In this document: one piece after another, positions 1 through 8,943 of the stretch
Layout of the letters: the number at the start of each line of letters is the position of its first letter
How positions within the stretch are numbered: position 1 is the first letter of the stretch
Source of the DNA: Deltaproteobacteria bacterium
Lineage (GTDB): Bacteria; Desulfobacterota; Deferrisomatia; Deferrisomatales; JACRMM01
Length of the DNA: 64,000 nt
Direction: 5' to 3'
Assembly: GCA_016214985.1 (NCBI GenBank)
Contig: JACRMM010000012.1
Span: forward strand, 105,454-169,453
Made by a program: the position numbers and the translations under genes
Notes under the pieces: model-generated
The model's database searches: none
Told to the model about the DNA's origin: nothing
What the model saw: the letters and a program-made list of their open reading frames with translations, nothing else

Positions 1-423
1 CTCGCCCCCTGCGCCCGCGATCTCGAGGCGGCGCCGGAGCTCCCGGTTCTCCCGAGACAGCGCCGTCTTCTCCAGGGCCTTGCGCACCGTGAGCTTGATC
101 TCGTCGACCTTGAAGGGCTTGGTGACGTAGTCGTAGGCCCCCTGCTTCATCGCCTCGACGGCCGTCTCGGCCGTGCCGAAGGCTGTGATCACGACCACCT
201 CGGGCGGATCGGGCAACGACCGCGCGGCGCGCAGCACGTCGAGGCCCGAGCCGCCCGGAATCCTTAGGTCCGTGATAACGAGGTCCAGGTCCCCGCCGGC
301 CATCGCTTCCAACGCACTCGCGGCGTCCGCGCGGGACGCGACGCCATAGCCCTCCTTCCGGAGGAAGATCGACAGAAACTCCCGCATGCTCTGTTCGTCG
401 TCGACGACGAGGATGTTCGCCAT
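1..423 (-). CDS. pilR: PilR-type response regulator, N-terminal part (cut by window edge)
   Basis: The first 141 codons of a minus-strand gene starting with ATG at 423 are visible and the reading frame is open to base 1. They form a complete receiver domain: acidic pair D8-D9, phospho-acceptor D52 in VITDL, T80, and K102 in TKPF. A helical linker (ENRELRRRLE) then leads toward an output domain outside the window. The gene lies directly downstream of the PilS-type kinase and ends the pilB-T-C-S order, so it is most likely the NtrC-family sigma-54 activator PilR, which controls pilin expression. The sigma-54 and DNA-binding domains cannot be seen, so the family call rests on context. Confidence 0.85.
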   Translation of the reverse strand, partial: MANILVVDDEQSMREFLSIFLRKEGYGVASRADAASALEAMAGGDLDLVITDLRIPGGSGLDVLRAARSLPDPPEVVVITAFGTAETAVEAMKQGAYDYVTKPFKVDEIKLTVRKALEKTALSRENRELRRRLEIAGAGGE

Positions 424-510
424 GGGTGCTCCCGGGGATTCCTGGCCTGCAGTGACCGGGCCCCCGTGTGACCCGGGCTCCGTTGGCTGCGAGCTGTCCC
501 TCCGCGAAAT

Positions 511-2130
511 CTACGACAAGGTCCCTCTGTCCACCTCGACCTGACCGCCGAACGCCAACCGCTCACCCACCGGAAGCTGAAGCCGAAACGTCGTCCCTCG
601 GTCCGGCGCGGTGTCCAATTCCACGGTGCCGCCGTGATTCTCCACGATGCGGTGCACCGTGGCCAGCCCGAGTCCTGTGCCCCCTTCTCGGCAGGAGAAG
701 AACGGCTCGAAGGCCCGCGCCGCCACGTCCGGAGCCATGCCGGGGCCGTCGTCCCGGATCGTGACGGTGACCCCACCCTGGTCCCGCGCGGCCTCCACCT
801 CCACCGCCACGTCTTCGGGTGATGCCTCGCGGCTGTTTCGGAGGAGGTTGAGGAAGAGCTGGGCCATCTGATCCCGGTCGCCGTGCAGCGTCAGGTCGTC
901 CGGGATCCGGCAGGAGAGGTGGAAGCCGTTCCGGCCTTCCCCCTGCGTAAAGAAGAAGCCGGTCTCTTCGACCAGGGTCCGCAGATCGAAGGTCGCCTGC
1001 TGCGCCCGGCCCGGCCGCGCGTAGTGCAGGAAGTTCGTCACCAGGCGGTTCAGGCGCTCCGTCTCCCGCAGCACGATCGCGAAGAGCTGTTTCTCCTCCT
1101 CGCCGGGCGAGAGGCTCTCGCGGAGCACCTCGACCGCGCCGGCGAGGCTCGCCAGGGGGTTTCGGATCTCGTGGGCGAGGCCTGCGGCGAGGCGTCCCAC
1201 GGCTGCGAGCCGGTCCGCCCGGTTGAGGTCCTCCTCCAGCCGCTTGATCTGTGTGACGTCCTGAAAGATCAGGATGCTGCCGCGGCCGCGGCCCTCTCGG
1301 TCGAAGAGCGGCAAGGAGGAGTACCCCAGGACGGTCGCTCCGTCCGCGAAGGCCACTTCGCGGCGCTCCGCGCCCGACAGGTCGAAGATCTCCCCGAGGA
1401 CGCTCCCGGCTCGGAGCGCTAGCCCGGCGCGTCCCAGGAGCTCCTCGGCGGCGCGGTTGTGAAACAGCGCCCGGCCACCCGAGTCCACGGCGACCAGGCC
1501 CGAGCCGAGGCTGCGCAGGATCGAGTCTTGGAGGAGCTCCAGGTCGAGAACCTCGGCCTGCGCGGCCTCGAGCCTCTGACCGATGCGCCGGAGCTCCTCG
1601 GCGAGGTGCCCGGCCAGGAGCGCGAGCGCATAGAACGCCGCGACGTTCGAGCCGAGGTGCGGTAGGAGCTGGGCCCCGAGCTCCGGCGACAGGGACGCCG
1701 CGCCGGGCGGGCGGAGGAGGCCGTACACCTGAAGGTCGACGAGCAGCCCATAGGCGAGGCTCGAGGTCGTCGCCGTGACGAGCGCGCCGCGGCGGTAGAG
1801 GAGGATGGCCCCGCCGATGATGGCCAGCGGGTAGAGGGTGGCGAAGGGAGAGAACGCGCCGCCCGAGAGGTACACCAGGGCCGTGACGTAGGCTGCGTCC
1901 CAGGTCGGCTGCAGCCGGGCGAGGGCTCCTGGCCAGAGGCCGGACCGCGACGCCAGTGCCGAAACCAGGGTGACCGCGAAGGAGGCGGCGGTCGCCATCG
2001 GGAGGCCGGCGAACGCCACCGAGATCCACCCCTGCTGCTCCGCCCAGGCCGCGAGCGCGAGCAGGGCGACCAGGACGACCGCTCTGCCCAGGAGGTACCC
2101 TTGAAGGCGCCGGGGCGCCGCGGCGGCCAC
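511..2130 (-). CDS. pilS: PilS-type sensor histidine kinase
   Basis: Membrane histidine kinase of 539 aa. About six hydrophobic segments fill residues 10-180, as in PilS proteins that sense pilin in the inner membrane. A PAS domain (about 200-290) follows, then the H-box with phospho-accepting H320 in LAHEIRNP, the N-box (NLLRNS), and G-boxes DDGPGM and GTGLGL of the ATP-binding domain. The start is GTG at 2128-2130, only 7 bases after the pilC stop, so the two are co-transcribed. The receiver protein at 423 is its expected partner. The pair normally activates pilA through sigma-54, but no pilA is seen here; it may lie beyond the left edge. Confidence 0.9.
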   Translation of the reverse strand: MAAAAPRRLQGYLLGRAVVLVALLALAAWAEQQGWISVAFAGLPMATAASFAVTLVSALASRSGLWPGALARLQPTWDAAYVTALVYLSGGAFSPFATLYPLAIIGGAILLYRRGALVTATTSSLAYGLLVDLQVYGLLRPPGAASLSPELGAQLLPHLGSNVAAFYALALLAGHLAEELRRIGQRLEAAQAEVLDLELLQDSILRSLGSGLVAVDSGGRALFHNRAAEELLGRAGLALRAGSVLGEIFDLSGAERREVAFADGATVLGYSSLPLFDREGRGRGSILIFQDVTQIKRLEEDLNRADRLAAVGRLAAGLAHEIRNPLASLAGAVEVLRESLSPGEEEKQLFAIVLRETERLNRLVTNFLHYARPGRAQQATFDLRTLVEETGFFFTQGEGRNGFHLSCRIPDDLTLHGDRDQMAQLFLNLLRNSREASPEDVAVEVEAARDQGGVTVTIRDDGPGMAPDVAARAFEPFFSCREGGTGLGLATVHRIVENHGGTVELDTAPDRGTTFRLQLPVGERLAFGGQVEVDRGTLS

Positions 2131-2137
2131 CGCGCCG

Positions 2138-3352
2138 TCAACCCCCCCCGACGGCGCCCGCCATCTGGAACACGGGCAGGTACATGGCGATGATCAGACC
2201 GCCGATCGTCCCTCCCAGGAACACCATCAGGAGAGGCTCCAGGGCCGAGGTGAGGGCGCCCACGGCCTCGTCGACCTCGGTGTCGTAGAAGTCGGCGATC
2301 TTGCTCAGCATCTGGTCGAGGGCACCGGTCGCCTCCCCCACCCCGATCATCTGCACGACCATGGGCGGGAAGACCTTGGTCTCCTTGAGGGGCTCGGCGA
2401 TCGTGCGGCCCTCGGAGATGGACTCGCGCGTCTTGAGGATCGCCAGCTCCACGACGCGATTGCCGGCGGTGCGCGAGACGACGTCCAGGCCCTCCAGGAT
2501 CGGCACTCCGGAGGAGATCAGGGTCCCGAGGGTGCGCGTGAACTTCGCGACCGCGACCTTCCGGATCAGGGTTCCGAAGATGGGGAGGCGGAGGAAGAGG
2601 CGGTCGAAGAACAGGTTGCCCTTCTCGGTCCGGTAGACCCGCTTGAACGCGAAGACCAGGAGCGCGATGGCGATGAGGATGAAGAGGATGTACTTCTTGA
2701 GGAACTCCGACATGGCGATGACGAGGAGGGTCGGCCCCGGAAGCGACTTTCCGACGCCGGAGAAGAGCTTCTGGAAGACCGGGATCACGAAGATGAGGAT
2801 GACCGCCACGACGAGAACCGCCACGGCGATGACCGTGGTGGGGTAGACCATCGCCCCCTTGACCTTCTTCTTCAGGTTCATGGCCTTCTCGATGTAGGCC
2901 GCGAGCCGGTTGAGGATGGTGTCGAGGATGCCGCCTACCTCTCCGGCCGCCACGAGGTTTACGTAGAGTCGGTCGAAGACCTTGGGGTGCTTGGACAGGG
3001 CATCGGCGAAGGTGTTGCCGGCCTCCACGTCTTCCTTGATCTTGAGAAGGACCTCCTTGAAGGTGGGGTTCTCCTGCTGGCTGGAGAGGATGTCGAGGCA
3101 CTGCACGAGGGGGAGCCCGGCGTCGATCATCGTGGCGAACTGGCGGGTGAAGACCACGAGGTCCTTGGTCGACACGCGAGGCTTGAACCCCGGGATCTTG
3201 ATCTCGATCGCCCCGAGGCTCTTCTTCACCTTGGTGGGCATGATCTTCTGGGCGCGGAGCTGTGCGGTGACGACCGCCTCGTTGGGGGCATCGAGCGTGC
3301 CCTTCTTGACGGTTCCGTCCTTCGTCCTTCCTTCCCAGGCGTACATCGGCAT
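2138..3352 (-). CDS. pilC: Type IV pilus inner-membrane platform protein PilC
   Basis: 404 aa, the usual length for PilC/GspF platform proteins. It carries two T2SSF cytoplasmic domains (about 70-190 and 270-395) with three transmembrane helices, including strongly hydrophobic stretches near residues 170-190 and 225-240, and a C-terminal helix near 375-395. PilC sits in the inner membrane between the PilB and PilT hexamers and couples their rotation to pilus assembly or disassembly. It follows pilT after 79 bases that contain an inverted repeat and precedes pilS by 7 bases. The C terminus (AGAVGGG) is encoded in a run of eight C/G residues but the frame stays intact. Confidence 0.95.
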   Translation of the reverse strand: MPMYAWEGRTKDGTVKKGTLDAPNEAVVTAQLRAQKIMPTKVKKSLGAIEIKIPGFKPRVSTKDLVVFTRQFATMIDAGLPLVQCLDILSSQQENPTFKEVLLKIKEDVEAGNTFADALSKHPKVFDRLYVNLVAAGEVGGILDTILNRLAAYIEKAMNLKKKVKGAMVYPTTVIAVAVLVVAVILIFVIPVFQKLFSGVGKSLPGPTLLVIAMSEFLKKYILFILIAIALLVFAFKRVYRTEKGNLFFDRLFLRLPIFGTLIRKVAVAKFTRTLGTLISSGVPILEGLDVVSRTAGNRVVELAILKTRESISEGRTIAEPLKETKVFPPMVVQMIGVGEATGALDQMLSKIADFYDTEVDEAVGALTSALEPLLMVFLGGTIGGLIIAMYLPVFQMAGAVGGG

Positions 3353-3377
3353 GGCGAGAGTCCTCTGTAAGACAGTG

Positions 3378-3416
3378 GACGGGTCGTGGTTAACGGTTCA
3401 AGACCGATGACCCGTC
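3378..3416. repeat. Inverted repeat between pilT and pilC
   Basis: GACGGGTC (3378-3385) and GACCCGTC (3409-3416) are perfect 8-bp complements with a 23-base loop, placed in the 79-base gap between pilT and pilC. There is no T-run, so it is not a classical intrinsic terminator. It could be an mRNA hairpin that sets the pilT to pilC ratio. Confidence 0.5.
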
Positions 3417-3431
3417 ACCAACGATGCTTGA

Positions 3432-4550
3432 CTACATGGCCCTGGGACGCTGGCCCTGGCTGCTCTCGGGCAGGCCCCTCGTCATCATCAGCCGCAACTC
3501 CTCGGGGTCGGAGCTGGCCCCCAAGGCGCTGTCGAGACTGATCTGCTTCTTCGTGTAGAGATGGTACAGCGACTGGTTCATCGTCTGCATGGAGAACTTT
3601 CCCTGCCCCACCTGCATCTGCGAGTACAGCTGGTGGACCTTGTCCTCCCGGATGAGGTTCCGGATGGCCGGGTTCGGGACCATGACCTCGCACGCCATGG
3701 CCCGCCCCCGGCCGCTCAGCTTCGGGATCAGCTGCTGGGACAGGATCCCCTCGAGCACGAAGGAGAGCTGGGCGCGCACCTGCGGCTGCTGGTGTGCCGG
3801 GAAGACGTCGACGATCCGGTTGATCGTCTGCACCGCGGAGTTGGTGTGGAGTGTCGCGAAGCACAGGTGGCCCGTCTCGGCCACCGTGAGGGCCGCCTCC
3901 ACGGTCTCCAGGTCGCGCATCTCGCCGATGAGCACGACGTCGGGGTCCTGGCGCAGGATGTACTTGAGCGCCTTCTTGAAGCTCTCGGTGTCGGCGGTGA
4001 CCTCCCGCTGGTTGACGACGCAGTTCTTGTGCGGGTGCAGGTACTCGATCGGGTCCTCGATCGTGACGATGTGCTCGTGGCGCTCGGTGTTGATCTTGTC
4101 GATCACGGCCGCGAGCGTCGTGGACTTCCCCGATCCGGTCGGGCCGGTCACGAGCACCAGCCCGCGGGGCTTCGAGGAGATCTCGTGCAGCACTTGCGGC
4201 AGACCGAGGTCCTCGAAGGTGAAGATCTTGAAGGGGATCGCCCGGAAGGCCCCGGCGACCGAGCCCCGCTGCATGAAGATGTTCGCTCGAAACCGCGAGA
4301 GATCTTTCACTCCGAAGGAGAGATCGAGCTCGTTCTCCTCCTCGAAGCGGTGCTTCTGGACCTCGGTCAGCACGGAGTAGCACAGCCGCTTGGTCTCCGG
4401 AGGCCCCAGGCCCGGCAGGTCCAGGGGAATCAGGCGGCCGTCCACGCGGATCTGTGGCGCCGATCCGGTCGTAATGTGGAGGTCCGACGCTCCCTTCTCG
4501 ATCATCGTCTTGAGCAGTTGGTGCAGGCTGACCATCGGTCGGTCGTCCAT
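3432..4550 (-). CDS. pilT: Type IV pilus retraction ATPase PilT
   Basis: 372 aa, normal for PilT. It has an N-terminal PAS-like domain (about 1-100), then the secretion-ATPase core with Walker A GPTGSGKS (K142), the Asp box, Walker B with DPDVVLIGEMRD, and the His box (FATLHTNSA). The hexamer powers pilus retraction and so twitching motility. The start is ATG at 4550. The C-terminal extension ends in QGQRPRAM. The gene lies 17 bases downstream of pilB, consistent with one transcript. Confidence 0.95.
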   Translation of the reverse strand: MDDRPMVSLHQLLKTMIEKGASDLHITTGSAPQIRVDGRLIPLDLPGLGPPETKRLCYSVLTEVQKHRFEEENELDLSFGVKDLSRFRANIFMQRGSVAGAFRAIPFKIFTFEDLGLPQVLHEISSKPRGLVLVTGPTGSGKSTTLAAVIDKINTERHEHIVTIEDPIEYLHPHKNCVVNQREVTADTESFKKALKYILRQDPDVVLIGEMRDLETVEAALTVAETGHLCFATLHTNSAVQTINRIVDVFPAHQQPQVRAQLSFVLEGILSQQLIPKLSGRGRAMACEVMVPNPAIRNLIREDKVHQLYSQMQVGQGKFSMQTMNQSLYHLYTKKQISLDSALGASSDPEELRLMMTRGLPESSQGQRPRAM

Positions 4551-4567
4551 GAGAACCTCGCTGGTTT

Positions 4568-6262
4568 CTAGTCCTTGACCGAGCAGCGCACGACTTCTTC
4601 GACGGTCGTGACGCCTTCCTTGATCTTCGCGATTCCGGCCATTCGGAGCGTCTTCATGCCCTGACGCACGGCCTCCGCCTTGATCTCCATGGTCGAAGCA
4701 CCGTTCAAGATGAGCTCCTTGATCTCGTCGGTGATCGGCAGCACCTCGTACATGGCGACGCGGCCCCGATAGCCCGTGTCTGCGCAGTTCGCGCAGCCGA
4801 CGCCCTTGTAGTACTGGAAGGTCCCCGCCTCGTCCTGCGTCATGCCGATGTCGAGCAGCGCCTGCGCCGGCACGCTCGCCTTTTCCTTGCAGTTTGGGCA
4901 GATACGGCGCGCGAGGCGCTGGGCGAGGATGAGGTTGGTCGCCGACGCCACGAGGAATGGCTCGACCCCCATGTTCAGAAGCCGGTTGATGGTGCTCGGC
5001 GCGTCGTTGGTGTGGAGGGTCGAGAGCACGAGGTGACCGGTCAGCGCGGCCTTGATGCCGATCTCGGCGGTCTCGAAGTCCCGGATCTCGCCCACCATGA
5101 TGATGTCCGGATCCTGGCGCAGGAAGCTCCGCAGGGACGCCGCGAAGTTCAGCCCGATCTCCTCGTGCATCTGGACCTGGTTGATGCCCGCCAGGTTGAA
5201 CTCCACCGGATCCTCTGCCGTCGAGATGTTCGTGTCCTCCTTGTTGAGCTCCGCCAGCGCGGAGTAGAGGGTCGTGGTCTTCCCGGAGCCCGTGGGCCCG
5301 GTCACGAGGACCATCCCGTAGGGCTTGTTGATCGCCTCCTTGAAATCCTTCAGGGGCCTCTCGTCGAACCCCAGCTTCGTCATGTCGAGCTGAAGATTCG
5401 ACTTGTCCAAGAGCCGCAGGACGATCTTCTCCCCGAACAACGTCGGCAGGACCGAGACACGGAAGTCCATGTCCTTGTCCTTGGAGAGCTTCATCTTGAT
5501 CCGGCCGTCCTGGGGCAGCCGGCGCTCCGCGATGTCCAGATTGGCCATGATCTTCAGCCGGCTCGTGATGGCGTTCTTGAGCTTCATCGGCGGCTTCATC
5601 TCCTCGTAGAGGATGCCGTCGATTCGGTAGCGGACCCGGAAGGCCTTCTCGTAGGGCTCGATGTGGATGTCGCTCGCGCCTTTCCGGATGGCGTCGGTCA
5701 GGATGAGGTTCACGAGCTTGACGACGGGCGCGTCCTCCGTGGACCGCTGCAGGTCGGCCACGTTCACGTCGTCCGCGTCGTTGACGACTTCCAGATCGTC
5801 CAGGGAGAAGTTGCTCATGACGTCAAGCAGCGTGGCGGACGAGTCGTAGTACTTGTCGATCGAGGCCTTGATGGCACTCGATGCTGCGACGACCACTTCG
5901 ACGTTGTACCCCGTGATGAACTTGATGTCGTCCACGGCGAACATGTTCGAGGGGTCTTCGACCGCGACGATGAGCGTCGATCCCACCCGGTTGACCGGGA
6001 TGAGGCGGTACTTCTGGACGAGGTCCACGGGAACCAGCTTTACGACCTCGGAATCGACATCGAAGTTCTCGAGGTTCATCGCGGGAACGCCGTACTGCTT
6101 GGAGAGCAGCGACACGAGGTCCTGCTCCCGCAGGAGCTTCAGACGAACGAGGGACTCGCCGAGCCTCCCGCCGTTCTTTCGCTGATCCTCCTTGGCCCGC
6201 TCAAGATCGGCCAGAGTCACGTAGTTCTCGCGGATCAGCAGTTCCCCGAGTTTCTTGGACAT
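4568..6262 (-). CDS. pilB: Type IV pilus extension ATPase PilB
   Basis: Starting at ATG 6262 (MSKKLGELLI) the protein is 564 aa, the usual PilB length. A longer open frame to 6604 exists but runs through aroE on the same strand and is rejected. Domains: MshEN/T2SSE N-terminal c-di-GMP-type module (about 1-150), T2SSE core with Walker A GPTGSGKT (K328), Walker B DPDIIMVGEIRD, His box, and a zinc knuckle (CPNC and CANC). It polymerises pilins at the PilC platform. A 122-base gap separates it from aroE upstream, enough for its own promoter. Confidence 0.95.
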   Translation of the reverse strand: MSKKLGELLIRENYVTLADLERAKEDQRKNGGRLGESLVRLKLLREQDLVSLLSKQYGVPAMNLENFDVDSEVVKLVPVDLVQKYRLIPVNRVGSTLIVAVEDPSNMFAVDDIKFITGYNVEVVVAASSAIKASIDKYYDSSATLLDVMSNFSLDDLEVVNDADDVNVADLQRSTEDAPVVKLVNLILTDAIRKGASDIHIEPYEKAFRVRYRIDGILYEEMKPPMKLKNAITSRLKIMANLDIAERRLPQDGRIKMKLSKDKDMDFRVSVLPTLFGEKIVLRLLDKSNLQLDMTKLGFDERPLKDFKEAINKPYGMVLVTGPTGSGKTTTLYSALAELNKEDTNISTAEDPVEFNLAGINQVQMHEEIGLNFAASLRSFLRQDPDIIMVGEIRDFETAEIGIKAALTGHLVLSTLHTNDAPSTINRLLNMGVEPFLVASATNLILAQRLARRICPNCKEKASVPAQALLDIGMTQDEAGTFQYYKGVGCANCADTGYRGRVAMYEVLPITDEIKELILNGASTMEIKAEAVRQGMKTLRMAGIAKIKEGVTTVEEVVRCSVKD

Positions 6263-6384
6263 GAAAACCTCTAGAGCGTTGGAAAGCCGGAAGGATGCTG
6301 GAGCACTCGTAGGGCGCGTTGCCCCACCCTGCGTTCGGTTCGGCGGGGCGAGCGCCGCCCTACGCCGGGAAAGCCAATCCTCTC

Positions 6385-7254
6385 CTACTGGCCCCGCAGG
6401 GCCTCTTCCATCACGAGCATCGGCGCCGCTTGCCCGGTCCACAGCGAGAACGCGGCGGCCCCCTGGTGGAGCAGCATCCGACGGCCCGAGGCGGCCAGGA
6501 ACCCCTCCTGCCTCGCGGCGTTCACGAGCGACGTCTCCCCCGGCCCGTAGGCCATGTCGTAGAAGACGACGCCGGCTGAGATCGTCGACAGGGGCCACGG
6601 CCACCGGGCGTCCCCCTGAAGCCCCAAGGGAGTCGCGCTCACCACCAGGTCGCCGGGACCCAGCCCCGGTGCTTCGTCCGGGTCCAAACGGGCGGAGGTG
6701 ATCCGATTTCCGCCCACCGTGCGTCGGACAGTGGAGACGAGTTTCTCAGCACGCTCCTCGTTTCGGTTCAGAACGACGATTCCTTGAATGCCGGATCGCA
6801 GGAGGCCCACGATCGCCGCCCGTGCGGCGCCGCCGGCCCCGAGGACGACGGCCTTGCGACCGGCGGCCTGAAACCCCACGTCTTCCTCCAGGGCCCGCAG
6901 GAAGCCCTCGACGTCGGTGTTGAAGGCCTTCCACCCGCCGGACGTGGGGACGAGGGTGTTGGCCGCCCCGACCAGCGCGGCGCCTTCGTCTACCTCTTCG
7001 GCCAGGCGCAGGGCCTGCTCCTTGTGCGGCACCGTCACATTGAGCCCGCCGGCGCCCAGGGCTCGGGCGCCGCGCAGGGCGTCGACCAGCCGCTCGGGCG
7101 GGACGTCGAAGGCCAGGTAGCAGGCGTCGAGGCCGAGAGCTCGAAAGGCGGCGTTGTGCATGGCCGGGGAGAGGCTGTGCGACACGGGATGGCCCAGGAG
7201 GCCGAACAGGCGGGTGGCAGCGGTCGGGACGGGTGCGGGCGGTGTCTCCCTCAT
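6385..7254 (-). CDS. aroE: Shikimate dehydrogenase
   Basis: 289 aa. Reduces 3-dehydroshikimate to shikimate with NADPH in aromatic amino-acid synthesis. Substrate-binding motif SHSLSP near residues 26-31, catalytic Lys and following residues in NVTVPHK, the NT and NTD motifs, the NADP-binding glycine loop GAGGAARA, NRNEERA for the 2'-phosphate, and the C-terminal QGAAAFSLWTG are all present. Start ATG 7252-7254 overlaps the ribF stop by 4 bases, so the two are translationally coupled. Confidence 0.95.
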   Translation of the reverse strand: MRETPPAPVPTAATRLFGLLGHPVSHSLSPAMHNAAFRALGLDACYLAFDVPPERLVDALRGARALGAGGLNVTVPHKEQALRLAEEVDEGAALVGAANTLVPTSGGWKAFNTDVEGFLRALEEDVGFQAAGRKAVVLGAGGAARAAIVGLLRSGIQGIVVLNRNEERAEKLVSTVRRTVGGNRITSARLDPDEAPGLGPGDLVVSATPLGLQGDARWPWPLSTISAGVVFYDMAYGPGETSLVNAARQEGFLAASGRRMLLHQGAAAFSLWTGQAAPMLVMEEALRGQ

Positions 7255-8204
7255 GGTCCTTCCGTGGGCAGATGCGCCTCCTGCGCCGCGAGCACCGCGC
7301 GAATGGCATCCACATCCCTGTGGATCTGGTGGATCAGGTCGTCCGGGCTGCGGAAGGCGATCTCCCCCCGCACGGCCGCGACGAAGACGATCTCGAGCTC
7401 GGCGCCGTAGAGGTCACCCGCATAGTCGAGCAGGTACGCTTCCACGGTGAGCTCGGTCGCGCCGAAGGTGGGGTTGGCGCCGACGTTCACGGCCGCCGCG
7501 TGCCGCGTTCCGTCCGTCACCGCCCAGGCCGCGTAGACGCCGGGCATGGGGAGACACTCCTCTCTCGGGAGGACGTTGGCCGTGGGAAAGCCGAGGCTCT
7601 GGCCCCTCGCTGCGCCGTGCACGACGGGTCCCCGCAGGGAGTAGGAGCGCCCCAGGAGGCGTCGCGCGGTGGAGAAGTCGGCCTCCGCCACGGCCTGGCG
7701 GATCCGGGTGGAGGAGACGACCTCCCCGTCGAGGGTGAAGGGCTCGAGGATGCAGAGGTCGAAGCCCAGCGCGGATCCCAGGCGTCGGAGCACTTCCAGG
7801 GAGCCGCGGCGCGCCCGGCCGAAAGCGAAATCGGGGCCGACCCACACCTCTGCCGCGCCCAAGCGCTCGGTCAGCGTCTCCCGCGCGAAGATCTCGGGCT
7901 CCTGCGCCGCGTACTCCCGATCGAACCGGGCCCACACCAGCACGTCGATCCCTTCGGCGCCGATCAATGCGGCCCGGTCCTCGAAGCACGTGAGCTGGGG
8001 CGGGCAGAAGGACGGGTTGAGGACCTTCAAGGGATGCGGGTGAAAGGTGTAGACGATCGATGCCGCGCCCAGGGAGCGGGCGCGCTCGCGCACGCGGGCC
8101 AGGAGCGCTCGGTGGCCGAGGTGAACGCCGTCGAAGTTCCCGATCGTGATGACCGAGCGGGTGACCTGACCGGGCGAGAGGAGGGAGTGTTCGAGGATGT
8201 CCAT
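7251..8204 (-). CDS. ribF: Bifunctional riboflavin kinase / FAD synthetase
   Basis: The start at ATG 8204 gives 317 aa, the usual RibF length; an open frame reaching 8816 is an artefact over the neighbouring plus-strand gene. The N-terminal FAD synthetase nucleotidyltransferase domain carries GNFDGVHLGH (about 23-32). The C-terminal riboflavin kinase domain carries VVHGAARGQSLGFPTANV with the conserved PTAN. It converts riboflavin to FMN and FAD. First gene of the ribF-aroE pair; its upstream region is divergent with the thioferritin-like gene and rich in G-tracts. Confidence 0.95.
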   Translation of the reverse strand: MDILEHSLLSPGQVTRSVITIGNFDGVHLGHRALLARVRERARSLGAASIVYTFHPHPLKVLNPSFCPPQLTCFEDRAALIGAEGIDVLVWARFDREYAAQEPEIFARETLTERLGAAEVWVGPDFAFGRARRGSLEVLRRLGSALGFDLCILEPFTLDGEVVSSTRIRQAVAEADFSTARRLLGRSYSLRGPVVHGAARGQSLGFPTANVLPREECLPMPGVYAAWAVTDGTRHAAAVNVGANPTFGATELTVEAYLLDYAGDLYGAELEIVFVAAVRGEIAFRSPDDLIHQIHRDVDAIRAVLAAQEAHLPTEGP

Positions 8205-8210
8205 GCTCTC

Positions 8211-8266
8211 GGGGGGGCGGGGGGTTGGGGGTCGAAGAACGCTACGGTAGAGGGACGAGGGGGGGG
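8211..8266 (+). other. G-tract cluster (possible G-quadruplex)
   Basis: On the plus strand five G-runs follow each other: 8211-8217, 8219-8224, 8227-8231, 8252-8254 and 8259-8266. This fits the pattern of a G-quadruplex-forming sequence. It fills the 171-base divergent gap between ribF (minus) and the ferritin-like gene (plus), immediately upstream of the ribF start. Confidence 0.5.
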
Positions 8267-8375
8267 TGTCAAGCACGCTGACAGCGCGCCGGCAGACCTC
8301 CTTGGCCATCGGCGAGCGTGGGGGTATGTTGGCCTGCATCGTGGAACCGAGGCGACGACGCAGAAGGAGGGAGCG

Positions 8376-8879
8376 ATGGGAACCAAAGCGAGGGAGATCG
8401 TCGGACTGGACGTGGAAGAGCTTCTCACACTGCTCCAGAAGGCGTTCGCGGATGAATGGTTCGCCTACTACCAGTACTGGCTTGGCGCCAAGGTGGTGAA
8501 GGGACCCATGAAGGACGCCGTCATCGCCGAACTCTTGCAGCACGCCACCGAAGAGCTCACCCACGCGGACCTGGTGGCCAACCGCATCATCCAGCTGGGG
8601 GCAAAGCCGTTGACCGAGCCGAAGCTCTGGTACGAGTGGTCGGGGTGCGGGTACCTGCCGCCCAACGACGAGTACGTCAAGGTGGTCCTCGAGCAGAACA
8701 TCGAGGGCGAGCGCTGTGCCATCAGCACCTACGATGCCCTGCTCAAGAAGGTGGCGGGCAAGGACATCGTCACCTACAACATGGTCATGACGATCCTCGA
8801 GCAGGAAGTCCAGCACGAGGAGGACCTCCAGGCCCTGCAGGAGGATCTGCAGCTCCTCGTGAGTCGGGGGCTGAAGTAG
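8376..8879 (+). CDS. Ferritin-like diiron protein of the Dps-like thioferritin type
   Basis: 167 aa from the ATG at 8376, preceded by AGGAGGG. A four-helix ferritin fold with carboxylate ligands typical of a bacterioferritin-like site: E27, E60 with H63, E110, and E144 with H147. Two cysteines, C91 (SGCGYLPP) and C114 (GERCAIS), lie between and beside the diiron helices about 23 residues apart. That pair is the hallmark described for archaeal and anaerobe Dps-like (DPSL) thioferritins, which use iron and peroxide for oxidative protection. It could otherwise be a generic bacterioferritin-like protein. The gene is convergent with cooS, so it may protect a CO-oxidising anaerobe from peroxide; that link is inference. 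Confidence 0.7.
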   Translation: MGTKAREIVGLDVEELLTLLQKAFADEWFAYYQYWLGAKVVKGPMKDAVIAELLQHATEELTHADLVANRIIQLGAKPLTEPKLWYEWSGCGYLPPNDEYVKVVLEQNIEGERCAISTYDALLKKVAGKDIVTYNMVMTILEQEVQHEEDLQALQEDLQLLVSRGLK

Positions 8880-8892
8880 CGTCGGGAGAACG

Positions 8893-8930
8893 CGGCCGCC
8901 GCCCAGGTTCCGGTCGCGGGGCGGCGGCCG
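8893..8930. terminator. Long GC hairpin between convergent genes
   Basis: CGGCCGCCGCCC (8893-8904) pairs perfectly with GGGCGGCGGCCG (8919-8930), loop of 14 bases. It lies 13 bases after the ferritin-like stop and 13 bases before the cooS stop on the other strand, the position of a shared bidirectional terminator. No T-run follows in either direction. Confidence 0.6.
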
Positions 8931-8943
8931 ACGCGCCGGAGGA

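Noticed and set aside
2140..2150. Possible frameshift in the C/G run at the end of pilC
   Set aside because: The frame closes with a normal stop 8 bases before pilS and the protein has normal length.
6263..6604. N-terminal extension of PilB by 114 residues
   Set aside because: It runs through the 3' end of aroE in another frame of the same strand and PilB proteins begin at the MSKKLGELL position.
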